From: Zeugodacus cucurbitae
Lineage: Eukaryota; Arthropoda; Insecta; Diptera; Tephritidae
DNA length: 64,000 nucleotides
NCBI RefSeq assembly: GCF_028554725.1
Contig: NC_071669.1
Span: 32,044,001 to 32,108,000, forward strand
Direction of reading: 5' to 3'
Under the pieces are notes generated by a model. That model made no database searches. It had not been told where the DNA came from and saw only the letters and a program-made list of their open reading frames with translations. The translations under genes and the position numbers were made by a program. How positions within the stretch are numbered: position 1 is the stretch's first letter; each line of letters starts with the position of its first letter. Of the stretch, positions 1 through 13,400 are shown piece by piece.

Positions 1-1143
1 TCAACTTGCAAGAAAGTGAACTTTGATCTTAATTCTGATAAAATACAAAATAAATGATTATGAATAAATATTCTTTATGTTTTTATTTGTCGATATTCAA
101 CTTACATGAACATGAACTTTGATCATAAATCTGATAAAAAACTAAATCAATTATTATGAATAAATTTTCTTTATGTATTTATTTGTCGATATTCAACTTG
201 CAGGAAAGTGAACTTTGATCATAAATATGATAGAATACAAAATAAATTATTATGAATAAATATTCTTTATGCTTTTATTTGTCGATATTCAACTTGCAGG
301 AAAGTGAACTTTAATTTTAAATATGATAGAATACAAAATAAATGATTATGAATAAATATTCTTTATGCTTTTATTTGTCGATATTCAACTTGCAAGAAAG
401 TGAACTTTAATCTTAAATAAGATAAAATACAAAATAAATGATTTTGAATAAATGTTATTTATGTTTCTATTTGTCGATAAACAACTTGCAAGAAAGTGAA
501 CTTTGACCTTAGTTCTGATAAAATACAAAATAAATGATTATGAATAAATATTCTTTATGTTTTTATATGTCGATATTCAACTTACAAGAAAGTGAACTTT
601 GATCTTAAATCTGATAAAAATACAAAATCAATGATTATGAATAAATGTTATTTATGTTTCTATTTGTCGATAAACAACTTTCAAGAAAGTGAACTTTGAT
701 CTTAGTTCTGATAAAATACAAAATAAATGATTATGAATAAATATTCTTTATATTTTTATTTGTCGATATTCAACTTACATGAAAATGAACTTTGATCATA
801 AATCTGATAAAAAACAAAATAAATTATTATGAATAAATATTCTTTATGTTTTTATTTGACGATTAACAACTTACATTAAAGTGAACTTTGATCATAAATC
901 TGATAAAATACAAAATAAATTATTATGAATAAATATTCTTTATGTTTTTATTTGTCGATATTCAAATTGCAAGAAAGTGAACTTTGATCTTAAATCTGAT
1001 AAAAATACAAAATCAATGATCATGATTAAATGTTATTTATGTTTCTATTTGTCGATAAACAACTTGCAAGAAAGTGAACTTTGATCTAAGTTTGATAAAA
1101 TACAAAATAAATGATTATGAATAAATATTTTTTATGTTTTTAT
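1..1143 (+). repeat. Segmental duplication D1, left copy (offset 2,498 bp)
   Basis: About 12 monomers repeated at 2,499-3,641. Shared rare variants include ACTAAATCAA near 160 and 2,660, the repeated ATGCTTTTATTTG endings, and TTCAAATTGCAAG near 960 and 3,458. No difference was seen until about 1,085, where GATCTAAG faces GATCAAAG; the copies separate clearly at 1,143. The offset is 26 monomers plus 2 bp. The true left limit may lie before the window. Confidence 0.85.
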
Positions 1144-2498
1144 TTGTCGATATTCAACTTACATGAACATGAACTTTGATCATAAATCTGATAAAAAACA
1201 AAATCAATTATTATGAATAAATATTCTTTATGTATGTATTTGTCGATATTCAACTTGCAGGAAAATGAACTTTGATCAAAAATCTGAGAAAACTCAAAAT
1301 AAATGATTATCAATAAATGTTCTTTATGTTTCTATTTGTCGATAAACAACTTGCAAGAAAGTGAACTTTAATCTTAAATATGATAGAATACAAAATAAAT
1401 GATTATGAATAAATATTTTTTATGTTTTTATTTGTCGATAAACAACTTGCAAAAAAGTGAACTTTTATCATAAATGTGAGAAAACTCAAAATAAATGATG
1501 ATAAATAAATGTTATTTATGTTTTTATTTGTCGATAAACAACTTGCCAGAAAGTGAACTTTGATCTTAAATATGATAAAGATACAAAATAAATGATTACG
1601 GATAAATGTTCTTTATGTTTCTATTTGTCGATAAACAAATTTCAAGAAAGTGAACTTTGATATTAAATCTGATAAAATACAAAATAAATGATTATGAATA
1701 AATATTCTTTATGTTTTTATTTGCCGATATTCAACTTGCAGGAAAGTGAACTTTGATCATAAATCTGAGAAAACTCAAAATAAATGATTATCAATAAATG
1801 TTCTTTATGTTTCTATTCGTCGATAAACAACTTGCAAGAAAGTGAACTTTAATCTTAAATCTGATAAAATACAAAATAAATGATTATGAATATATGTTCT
1901 CTAGGTTTCTATTTGTCGATAAACAACTTGCAAGAAAGTGAACTTTGATCTTAGTTCTGATAAAATACAAAATAAATGATTATGAATAAATATTCTTTAT
2001 ATTTTTATTTGTCGATATTCAACTTACATGAAAATGAACTTTGATCATAAATCTGATAAAAAACAAAATAAATTATTATGAATAAATATTCTTTATGTTT
2101 TTATTTGCCGATATTCAACTTGCAGGGAAGTGAACTTTGATCATAAATCTGAGAAAACTCAAAATAAATGATTATCAATAAATGTTCTTTATGTTTCTAT
2201 TCGTCGATAAACAACTTGCAAGAAAGTGAACTTTAATCTTAGATATGATAGAATACAAAATCAATGATTATGAATAAATGTTATTTATGTTTCTATTTGT
2301 CGATAAACAACTTGCAAAAAAGTGAACTTTGATCTTAAATCTGATAAAAATACAAAATCAATGATCATGATTAAATGTTATTTATGTTTCTATTTGTCGA
2401 TAAACAACTTGCAAGAAAGTGAACTTTGATCTAAGTTTGATAAAATACAAAATAAATGATTATGAATAAATATTCTTTATGTTTTTATTTGACGATAT
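1144..2498 (+). repeat. Satellite monomers between the D1 copies, with internal 384-bp repetition
   Basis: About 14 monomers with no gene or unique sequence. The subtype GCCGATATTCAACTTGCAG followed by CTGAGAAAACTC starts at 1,723 and again at 2,107, exactly four monomers (384 bp) apart. The stretch around 1,918-2,095 resembles 669-847 at an offset of 1,249 bp, sharing the TTCTTTATATTT ending and the CTTACATGAAAATG core. This region was therefore assembled from the same units as the flanking D1 copies. Confidence 0.75.
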
Positions 2499-3641
2499 TC
2501 AACTTGCAAGAAAGTGAACTTTGATCTTAATTCTGATAAAATACAAAATAAATGATTATGAATAAATATTCTTTATGTTTTTATTTGTCGATATTCAACT
2601 TACATGAACATGAACTTTGATCATAAATCTGATAAAAAACTAAATCAATTATTATGAATAAATTTTCTTTATGTATTTATTTGTCGATATTCAACTTGCA
2701 GGAAAGTGAACTTTGATCATAAATATGATAGAATACAAAATAAATTATTATGAATAAATATTCTTTATGCTTTTATTTGTCGATATTCAACTTGCAGGAA
2801 AGTGAACTTTAATTTTAAATATGATAGAATACAAAATAAATGATTATGAATAAATATTCTTTATGCTTTTATTTGTCGATATTCAACTTGCAAGAAAGTG
2901 AACTTTAATCTTAAATAAGATAAAATACAAAATAAATGATTTTGAATAAATGTTATTTATGTTTCTATTTGTCGATAAACAACTTGCAAGAAAGTGAACT
3001 TTGACCTTAGTTCTGATAAAATACAAAATAAATGATTATGAATAAATATTCTTTATGTTTTTATATGTCGATATTCAACTTACAAGAAAGTGAACTTTGA
3101 TCTTAAATCTGATAAAAATACAAAATCAATGATTATGAATAAATGTTATTTATGTTTCTATTTGTCGATAAACAACTTTCAAGAAAGTGAACTTTGATCT
3201 TAGTTCTGATAAAATACAAAATAAATGATTATGAATAAATATTCTTTATATTTTTATTTGTCGATATTCAACTTACATGAAAATGAACTTTGATCATAAA
3301 TCTGATAAAAAACAAAATAAATTATTATGAATAAATATTCTTTATGTTTTTATTTGACGATTAACAACTTACATTAAAGTGAACTTTGATCATAAATCTG
3401 ATAAAATACAAAATAAATTATTATGAATAAATATTCTTTATGTTTTTATTTGTCGATATTCAAATTGCAAGAAAGTGAACTTTGATCTTAAATCTGATAA
3501 AAATACAAAATCAATGATCATGATTAAATGTTATTTATGTTTCTATTTGTCGATAAACAACTTGCAAGAAAGTGAACTTTGATCAAAGTTTGATAAAATA
3601 CAAAATAAATGATTATGCATAAATATTTTTTATGTTTTTAT
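2499..3641 (+). repeat. Segmental duplication D1, right copy
   Basis: Second copy of the block at 1-1,143, near-identical by eye. Variants private to this copy are GATCAAAG near 3,582 and ATGCATAAAT near 3,616. It ends where the monomer changes to GACGATGTTCAAC near 3,647. Near-identity of about 1.1 kb inside a family whose neighbouring monomers differ readily implies a recent duplication relative to monomer divergence. Confidence 0.85.
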
Positions 3642-4315
3642 TTGACGATGTTCAACTTGCAAGAAAGTGAACTTTGATCTTAAATCTGATAAAAATACAA
3701 AATAAATGATTATGAATAAATATTTTTAATGTTTCTATTTGTCGATAAACAACTTGCAAGAATGTGAACTTTGATCTTAAATCTGATAAAATACAAAATA
3801 AATGATTATGAATAAATATTCTTTATATTTTTATTTGTCGATATTCAACATACATGAAAATGAACTTTGATCATAAATCTGATAAAAAACAAAATAAATT
3901 ATTATGAATAAATATTCTTTATGTTTTTATTTGACGATTAACAACTTACATTAAAGTGAACTTTGATCATAAATCTGATAAAATACGAAATAAGTGATAA
4001 TGAACTTTTATTCTTTATGTTTTTATATGTCGATATTCAACTTGCAAGAAAGTGAACTTTGATCTTAAATCTGATAAAATACGAAAACAATGATCATGAT
4101 TAAATGTTATTTATGTTTCTATTTGTCGATAAACAACTTGCAAGAAAGTGAACTTTGATCTAAGTTTGATAAAATACAAAATAAATGATTATGAATAAAT
4201 ATTCTTTATGTTTTTATTTGACGATATTCAACTTGCAAGAAAGTGAACTTTGATCTTAAATCTGATAAAAGTACAAAATAAATGATTATGAATAAATATT
4301 TTTAATGTTTCTATT
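3642..4315 (+). repeat. Satellite monomers linking D1 and the 2,225-bp tandem pair
   Basis: About seven monomers with GACGAT, GTCGAT and GATTAACAAC subtypes, and no unique sequence. A point variant of the core, GAATGTGAAC, occurs near 3,760. The region includes AAATACGAAATAAGTGATAATG near 3,985, a subtype that becomes common further right. Confidence 0.8.
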
Positions 4316-6540
4316 TGTCGATATACGACTTGCAAGAAGGTGAACTTTAATCTTAAATATGATAAAATACAAAATAAATGATTTTGAATAGATGTTATTT
4401 ATGTTTTTATTTGTCGATAAACAACTTGCAAGAAAGTGAGCTTTGATCTTAATTCTGATAAAATACGAAATAAGTGATAATGAATTAATATTCTTTATGT
4501 TTTTATATGTCGATATTCAACTTGCAAGAAAGTGAACTTTGATCTTAAATCTGATAAAAATACAAAATCAATGATTATGAATAAATGTTATTTATGTTTC
4601 TATTTGTCGATAAACAACTTGCAAGAAAGTGAACTTTGATCATAAATCTGAGAAAACTCAAAATAAATGATTATCAATAAATGTTCTTTATGTTTCTATT
4701 CGTCGATAAACAACTTGCAAGAAAGTGAACTTTAATCTTAGATATGATAGAATACAAAATCAATGATTATGAATAAATGTTATTTATGTTTCTATTTGTC
4801 GATAAACAACTTGCAAGAAAGTGAACTTTGACCTTAGTTCTGATAAAATACAAAATAAATGATTATGAATAAATATTCTTTATGTTTTTATTTGTCGATA
4901 TTCAACTTACATTAACATGAACTTTGATCATAAATCTGATAAAAAACTAAATCAATTATTATGAATAAATTTTCTTTATGTATTTATTTGTCGATATTCA
5001 ACTTGCAGGAAAGTGAACTTTGATCAACAATCTGAGAAAACTCAAAATAAATGTTTATCAATAAATGTTCTTTATGTTTCTATTTGTCGATAAACAACTT
5101 GCAAGAAAGTGAACTTTAATTTTAAATATGATAGAATACAAAATAAATGATTATGAATAAATATTCTTTATGCTTTTATTTGTCGATATTCAACTTGCAA
5201 GAAAGTGAACTTTAATCTTAAATCTGATAAAATACAAAATAAATGATTATGAATATATGTTCTCTATGTTTCTATATGTCGATAAATAACTTGCAAGAAA
5301 GTGAACTTTGATCTTAGATCTGATAGAATACAAAATAAATGGTTTTGAATAAATGCTATTTATGTTTCTATATGTCGATAAATAACTTGCAAGAAAGTGA
5401 ACTTTGATCATAAATCTGATAAAATACAAAATAAATTATTATGAATAAATATTCTTTATGTTTTTATTTGTCGATATTAAACTTGCAGGAAAGTGAACTT
5501 TGATCATAAATCTGAGAAAACTCAAAATAAATTATTATCAATAAATGTTCTTTATGTTTCTATTCGTCGATAAACAACTTGCAAGAAAGTGAACTTTAAT
5601 CTTAGATATGATAGAATACAAAATCAATGATTATGAATAAATGTTATTTATGTTTCTATTTGTCGATAAACAACTTGCAAAAAAGTGAACTTTGATCTTA
5701 AATCTGATAAAAATACAAAATCAATGATCATGATTAAATGTTATTTATGTTTCTATTTGTCGATAAACAACTTGCATGAAAGTGAACTTTGATCTAAGTT
5801 TGATAAAATACAAAATAAATGATTATGAATAAATATTCTTTATGTTTTTTTTTGACGATATTCAACTTGCAAGAAAGTGAACTTTGATCTTAAATCATAA
5901 ATCTGATAAAAAACAAAATAAATTATTATGAATATATATTCTTTATGTTTTTATTTGACGATATTCAACTTACATGAAAGTGAACTTTGATTATAAATCT
6001 GATAAAAATACAAAATAAGTGATTGTGAATAAATATTATTTATGTTTTTATTTGCCGATTAACAACTTACATTAAAGTGAACTTTGATCATAAATCTTAT
6101 AAAATACAAAATAAATTATTATGAATAAATATTCTTTACGTTTTTATTTGTCGATATTCAACTGGCAAGAAAGTGAACTTTGATCTTAAATCTGATAAAA
6201 ATACAAAATCAATGATCATGATTAAATGTTATTTATGTTTCTATTTGTCGATAAACAACTTGCATGAAAGTGAACTTTGATCTAAGTTTGATAAAATACA
6301 AAATAAATGATTATGAATAAATATTCTTTATGTTTTTTTTCGACGATATTCAACTTGCAAGAAAGTGAACTTTGATCTTAAATCTTAAATCTGATAAAAT
6401 ACAAAATAAATGATTATGAATATATGTTCTCTATGTTTCTATATGTCGATAAATAACTTGCAAGAAAGTGAACTTTGATCTTAAATCTGATAAAAATACA
6501 AAATAAGTGATTGTGAATAAATATTATTTATGTTTTTATT
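4316..6540 (+). repeat. 2,225-bp tandem duplication D2, first copy
   Basis: About 23 monomers, duplicated directly downstream at 6,541-8,765. Landmarks include GATATACGACTTGCAAGAAG at 4,319, TTCAACTTACATTAACATG near 4,900, AAATGTTTATCAATAAATG near 5,047, GATATTAAACTTGCAG near 5,474, an expanded monomer with CTTAAATCATAAATC near 5,888, a run of nine T near 5,845, and TTCAACTGGCAAG near 6,150. All recur 2,225 bp later, and I saw no difference at any point compared. The 2,225 bp is 23 monomers plus 17 bp, the excess coming from expanded copies. Confidence 0.9.
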
Positions 6541-8765
6541 TGTCGATATACGACTTGCAAGAAGGTGAACTTTAATCTTAAATATGATAAAATACAAAAT
6601 AAATGATTTTGAATAGATGTTATTTATGTTTTTATTTGTCGATAAACAACTTGCAAGAAAGTGAGCTTTGATCTTAATTCTGATAAAATACGAAATAAGT
6701 GATAATGAATTAATATTCTTTATGTTTTTATATGTCGATATTCAACTTGCAAGAAAGTGAACTTTGATCTTAAATCTGATAAAAATACAAAATCAATGAT
6801 TATGAATAAATGTTATTTATGTTTCTATTTGTCGATAAACAACTTGCAAGAAAGTGAACTTTGATCATAAATCTGAGAAAACTCAAAATAAATGATTATC
6901 AATAAATGTTCTTTATGTTTCTATTCGTCGATAAACAACTTGCAAGAAAGTGAACTTTAATCTTAGATATGATAGAATACAAAATCAATGATTATGAATA
7001 AATGTTATTTATGTTTCTATTTGTCGATAAACAACTTGCAAGAAAGTGAACTTTGACCTTAGTTCTGATAAAATACAAAATAAATGATTATGAATAAATA
7101 TTCTTTATGTTTTTATTTGTCGATATTCAACTTACATTAACATGAACTTTGATCATAAATCTGATAAAAAACTAAATCAATTATTATGAATAAATTTTCT
7201 TTATGTATTTATTTGTCGATATTCAACTTGCAGGAAAGTGAACTTTGATCAACAATCTGAGAAAACTCAAAATAAATGTTTATCAATAAATGTTCTTTAT
7301 GTTTCTATTTGTCGATAAACAACTTGCAAGAAAGTGAACTTTAATTTTAAATATGATAGAATACAAAATAAATGATTATGAATAAATATTCTTTATGCTT
7401 TTATTTGTCGATATTCAACTTGCAAGAAAGTGAACTTTAATCTTAAATCTGATAAAATACAAAATAAATGATTATGAATATATGTTCTCTATGTTTCTAT
7501 ATGTCGATAAATAACTTGCAAGAAAGTGAACTTTGATCTTAGATCTGATAGAATACAAAATAAATGGTTTTGAATAAATGCTATTTATGTTTCTATATGT
7601 CGATAAATAACTTGCAAGAAAGTGAACTTTGATCATAAATCTGATAAAATACAAAATAAATTATTATGAATAAATATTCTTTATGTTTTTATTTGTCGAT
7701 ATTAAACTTGCAGGAAAGTGAACTTTGATCATAAATCTGAGAAAACTCAAAATAAATTATTATCAATAAATGTTCTTTATGTTTCTATTCGTCGATAAAC
7801 AACTTGCAAGAAAGTGAACTTTAATCTTAGATATGATAGAATACAAAATCAATGATTATGAATAAATGTTATTTATGTTTCTATTTGTCGATAAACAACT
7901 TGCAAAAAAGTGAACTTTGATCTTAAATCTGATAAAAATACAAAATCAATGATCATGATTAAATGTTATTTATGTTTCTATTTGTCGATAAACAACTTGC
8001 ATGAAAGTGAACTTTGATCTAAGTTTGATAAAATACAAAATAAATGATTATGAATAAATATTCTTTATGTTTTTTTTTGACGATATTCAACTTGCAAGAA
8101 AGTGAACTTTGATCTTAAATCATAAATCTGATAAAAAACAAAATAAATTATTATGAATATATATTCTTTATGTTTTTATTTGACGATATTCAACTTACAT
8201 GAAAGTGAACTTTGATTATAAATCTGATAAAAATACAAAATAAGTGATTGTGAATAAATATTATTTATGTTTTTATTTGCCGATTAACAACTTACATTAA
8301 AGTGAACTTTGATCATAAATCTTATAAAATACAAAATAAATTATTATGAATAAATATTCTTTACGTTTTTATTTGTCGATATTCAACTGGCAAGAAAGTG
8401 AACTTTGATCTTAAATCTGATAAAAATACAAAATCAATGATCATGATTAAATGTTATTTATGTTTCTATTTGTCGATAAACAACTTGCATGAAAGTGAAC
8501 TTTGATCTAAGTTTGATAAAATACAAAATAAATGATTATGAATAAATATTCTTTATGTTTTTTTTCGACGATATTCAACTTGCAAGAAAGTGAACTTTGA
8601 TCTTAAATCTTAAATCTGATAAAATACAAAATAAATGATTATGAATATATGTTCTCTATGTTTCTATATGTCGATAAATAACTTGCAAGAAAGTGAACTT
8701 TGATCTTAAATCTGATAAAAATACAAAATAAGTGATTGTGAATAAATATTATTTATGTTTTTATT
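6541..8765 (+). repeat. 2,225-bp tandem duplication D2, second copy
   Basis: Immediate direct repeat of 4,316-6,540. Identity at this offset stops near 8,768, where GCCGATTAACAAC replaces the GTCGATATACGAC expected for a third copy. So there are exactly two adjacent copies, the pattern left by one unequal crossover or one replication-based duplication. A sequence assembly error could also produce exact adjacent copies; read depth would tell. Confidence 0.9.
8217..8545 (+). repeat. Sub-block of D2 copied again 488 bp downstream
   Basis: About 3.4 monomers, from AAATAAGTGATTGTGAATAA through GCCGATTAACAAC, TTACGTTTTTATTTG and TTCAACTGGCAAG, recur at 8,705-9,033. The copies differ at a few sites: CTTATAAAATAC here against CTGATAAAATAC there, and GCATGAAAG against GCAAGAAAG. 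Because the same block also lies at about 5,992-6,320 in the first D2 copy, three versions exist. Confidence 0.8.
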
Positions 8766-10425
8766 TGCCGATTAACAACTTACATTAAAGTGAACTTTGA
8801 TCATAAATCTGATAAAATACAAAATAAATTATTATGAATAAATATTCTTTACGTTTTTATTTGTCGATATTCAACTGGCAAGAAAGTGAACTTTGATCTT
8901 AAATCTGATAAAAATACAAAATCAATGATCATGATTAAATGTTATTTATGTTTCTATTTGTCGATAAACAACTTGCAAGAAAGTGAACTTTGATCTAAGT
9001 TTGATAAAATACAAAATAAATGATTATGAATAAATATTCTTTATGTTTTTATTTGACGATATTCAACTTGCAAGAAAGTGAACTTTGATCTTAAATCATA
9101 AATCTGATAAAAAACAAAATAAATTATTATGAATAAATATTCTTTATGTTTTTATTTGACGATATTCAACTTACATGAAAGTGAACTTTGATTATTAATC
9201 TGATAAAAATACAAAATAAATTATTATGAATAAATATTCTTTATGTTTTTATTTGCCGATATTCAACTTGCAGGAAAGTGAACTTTGATCATAAATCTGA
9301 GAAAACTCAAAATAAATGATTATCAATAAATGTTCTTTATGTTTCTATTCGTCGATAAACAACTTGCAAGAAAGTGAACTTTAATCTTAGATGTGATAGA
9401 ATACAAAATCAATGATTATGAATAAATGTTATTTATTTTTCTATTTGTCGATACACAACTTGCAAGAAAGTGAACTTTGATCTTAGTTCTGATAAAATAC
9501 AAAATAAATGATTATGAATAAATATTCTTTATGTTTTTATTTGTCGATATTCAACTTACATGAACATGAACTTTGATCATAAATCTGATAAAAAACAAAA
9601 TCAATTATTATGAATAAATATTCTTTATGTATGTATTTGTCGATATTCAACTTGCAGGAAAATGAACTTTGATCAAAAATCTGAGAAAACTCAAAATAAA
9701 TGATTATCAATAAATGTTCTTTATGTTTCTATTTGTCGATAAACAACTTGCAAGAAAGTGAACTTTAATCTTAAATATGATAGAATACAAAATAAATGAT
9801 TATGAATAAATATTCTTCATGCTTATATTTGTCGATATTCAACTTGCAAGAAAGTGAACTTTAATCTTAAATAAGATAAAAAACAAAACAAATTATTATG
9901 AATAAATATTCTTTATGTTTTTATTTGCCGATATTCAACTTGCAGGAAAGTGAACTTTGATCATAAATCTGAGAAAACTCAAAATAAATGATTATCAATA
10001 AATGTTCTTTATGTTTCTATTTGTCGATAAACAACTTGCAAGAAAGTGAACTTTAATCTTAGATATGATAGAATACAAAATAAATGATTATGAACAAATA
10101 TTCTTTATGCTTTTATTTGTCGATATTCAACTTGCATGAAAGTGAACTTTAATCTTAAATAAGATAAAATACAAAATAAATGATTTTGAATAAATATTAT
10201 TTATGTTTTTACTTGTCGATAAACAACTTGCAAGAAAGTGAACTTTAATCTTAAATAAGATAAAATACAAAATAAATGATTTTGAATAAATGTTATTTAT
10301 GTTTTTACTTGTCGATAAACAACTTGCAAGAATGTGAACTTTGATCTTAAATCTGATAAAAATACAAAGTAAGTGATTGTGAATAAATATTATTTATGTT
10401 TTTATTTGCCGATTAACAACTTACA
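8705..10425 (+). repeat. Satellite mosaic after D2
   Basis: The first 330 bp copy 8,217-8,545. The remainder is a mosaic of familiar subtypes, including another expanded CTTAAATCATAAATC monomer near 9,090 and GCCGAT/GAGAAAACTC monomers near 9,256 and 9,927. Several monomers carry the AATCTTAAATAAGATAAAA variant, which becomes frequent through the next 4 kb. No gene, unique sequence or change of orientation is visible. Confidence 0.8.
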
Positions 10426-13400
10426 TTAAATCTGATAAAATACAAAATAAGTGATAATGAATTAATATTCTTTATGTTTTTATATGTCGATATTCAACTT
10501 GCAAGAAAGTGAACTTTGATCTTAAATCTGATAAAAATACAAAATCAATGATTATGAATAAATGTTATTTATGTTTCTATTTGTCGATAAACAACTTGCA
10601 AGAAAGTGAACTTTGATCTAAATTTGATAAAATACAAAATAAATGATTATGAATAAATATTCTTTATGCTTTTATTTGTCGATATTCAACTTGCAAGAAA
10701 GTGAACTTTAATCTTAAATAAGATAAAAAACAAAATAAATTATTATGAATAAATATTCTTTATGTTTTTATTTGACGATATTCAACTTACATGAAAGTGA
10801 ACTTTGATCATAAATCTGACAAAAATACAAAATAAATTATTATGAAAATATATTCTTTATGTTTTTATTTGCCGATATTCAACTTGCAGGAAAGTGAACT
10901 TTGATCATAAATCTGAGAAAACTCAAAATAAATGATTATCAATAAATGTTCTTTATGTTTCTATTCGTCGATAAACAACTTGCAAGAAAGTGAACTTTAA
11001 TCTTAAATCTGATAAAATACAAAATAAATGATTATGAATATATGTTCTCTAGGTTTCTATTTGTCGATAAACAACTTGCAAGAAAGTGAACTTTGATCTA
11101 AGTTTGATAAAATACAAAATAAATGATTATGAATAAATATTCTTTATGCTTTTATTTGTCGATATTCAACTTGCAAGAAAGTGAACTTTAATCTTAAATA
11201 AGATAAAAAACAAAATAAATTATTAGGAATAAATATTCTTTATGTTTTTATTTGACGATATTCAACTTACATGAAAGTGAACTTTGATCATAAATCTGAT
11301 AAAAATACAAAATAAATTATTATGAATAAATATTCTTTATGTTTTTATTTGCCGATATTCAACTTGCAGGAAAGTGAACTTTGATCATAAATCTGAGAAA
11401 ACTCAAAATAAATGATTATCAATAAATGTTCTTTATGTTTCTATTCGTCGATAAACAACTTGCAAGAAAGTGAACTTTAATCTTAGATATGATAGAATGC
11501 AAAATAAATGATTATGAATAAATATTCTTTATGCTTTTATTTGTCGATATTCAACTTGCAAGAAAGTGAACTTTAATCTTAAATAAGATAAAATACAAAA
11601 TAAATGATTATGAATATATGTTCTCTAGGTTTCTATTTGTCGATAAACAACTTGCAAGAAAGTGAACTTTGATCTAAGTTTGATAAAATACAAAATAAAT
11701 GATTATGAATAAATATTCTTTATGCTTTTATTTGTCGATATTCAACTTGCAAGAAAGTGAACTTTAATCTTAAATAAGATAAAATACAAAATAAATGATT
11801 TTGAATAAATATTATTTATGTTTTTACTTGTCGATAAACAACTTGCAAGAAAGTGAACTTTAATCTTAAATAAGATAAAATACAAAATAAATGATTTTGA
11901 ATAAATGTTATTTATGTTTTTACTTGTCGATAAACAACTTGCAAGAAAGTGAACTTTGATCTTAAATCTGATAAAAATACAAAGTAAGTGATTGTGAATA
12001 AATATTATTTATGTTTTTATTTGCCGATTAACAACTTACATTAAATCTGATAAAATACAAAATAAGTGATAATGAATTAATATTCTTTATGTTTTTATTT
12101 GTCGATATTCAACTTGCAAGAAAGTGAACTTTAATCTTAAATAAGATAAAAAACAAAATAAATTATTATGAATAAATATTCTTTATGTTTTTATTTGACG
12201 ATATTAAACTTACATGAAAGTGAACTTTGATCATAAATCTGATAAAAATACAAAATAAATTATTATGAATAAATATTCTTTATGTTTTTATTTGCCGATA
12301 TTCAACTTGCAGGAAAGTGAACTTTGATCATAAATATGAGAAAACTCAAAATAAATGATTATCAATAAATGTTCTTTATGTTTCTATTCGTCGATAAACA
12401 ACTTGCAAGAAAGTGAACTTTAATCATAAATCTGATAAAATACAAAATAAATGATTATGAATATAAGTTCTCTAGGCTTCTATTTGTCGATAAACAACTT
12501 GCAAGAAAGTGAACTTTGATCTAAGTTTGATAAAATACAAAATAAATGATTATGAATAAATATTCTTTATGCTTTTATTTGTCGATATTCAACTTGCAAG
12601 AAAGTGAACTTTAATCTTAAATAAGATAAAAAACAAAATAAATTATTATGAATAAATATTCTTTATGTTTTTATTTGACGATATTCAACTTACATGAAAG
12701 TGAACTTTGATCATAAATCTGATAAAAATACAAAATAAATTATTATGAATAAATATTCTTTATGTTTTTATTTGCCGATATTCAACTTGCAGGAAAGTGA
12801 ACTTTGATCATAAATCTGAGAAAACTCAAAATAAATGATTATCAATAAATGTTCTTTATGTTTCTATTCGTCGATAAACAACTTGCAAGAAAGTGAACTT
12901 TAATCTTAGATATGATAGAATACAAAATATATGATTATGAATAAATATTCTTTATGCTTTTATTTGTCGATATTCAACTTGCAAGAAAGTGAACTTTAAT
13001 CTTAAATAAGATAAAATACAAAATAAATGATTATGAATATATGTTCTCTAGGTTTCTATTTGTCGATAAACAACTTGCAAGAAAGTGAACTTTGATCTAA
13101 GTTTGATAAAATACAAAATAAATGATTATGAATAAATATTCTTTATGCTTTTATTTGTCGATATTCAACTTGCAAGAAAGTGAACTTTAATCTTAAATAA
13201 GATAAAATACAAAATAAATGATTATATATAAATATTCTTTATGCTTTTATTTGTCGATATTCAACTTGCAAGAAAGTGAACTTTAATCTTAAATAAGATA
13301 AAATACAAAATAAATGATTTTGAATAAATATTATTTATGTTTTTACTTGTCGATAAACAACTTGCAAGAAAGTGAACTTTAATCTTAAATAAGATAAAAT

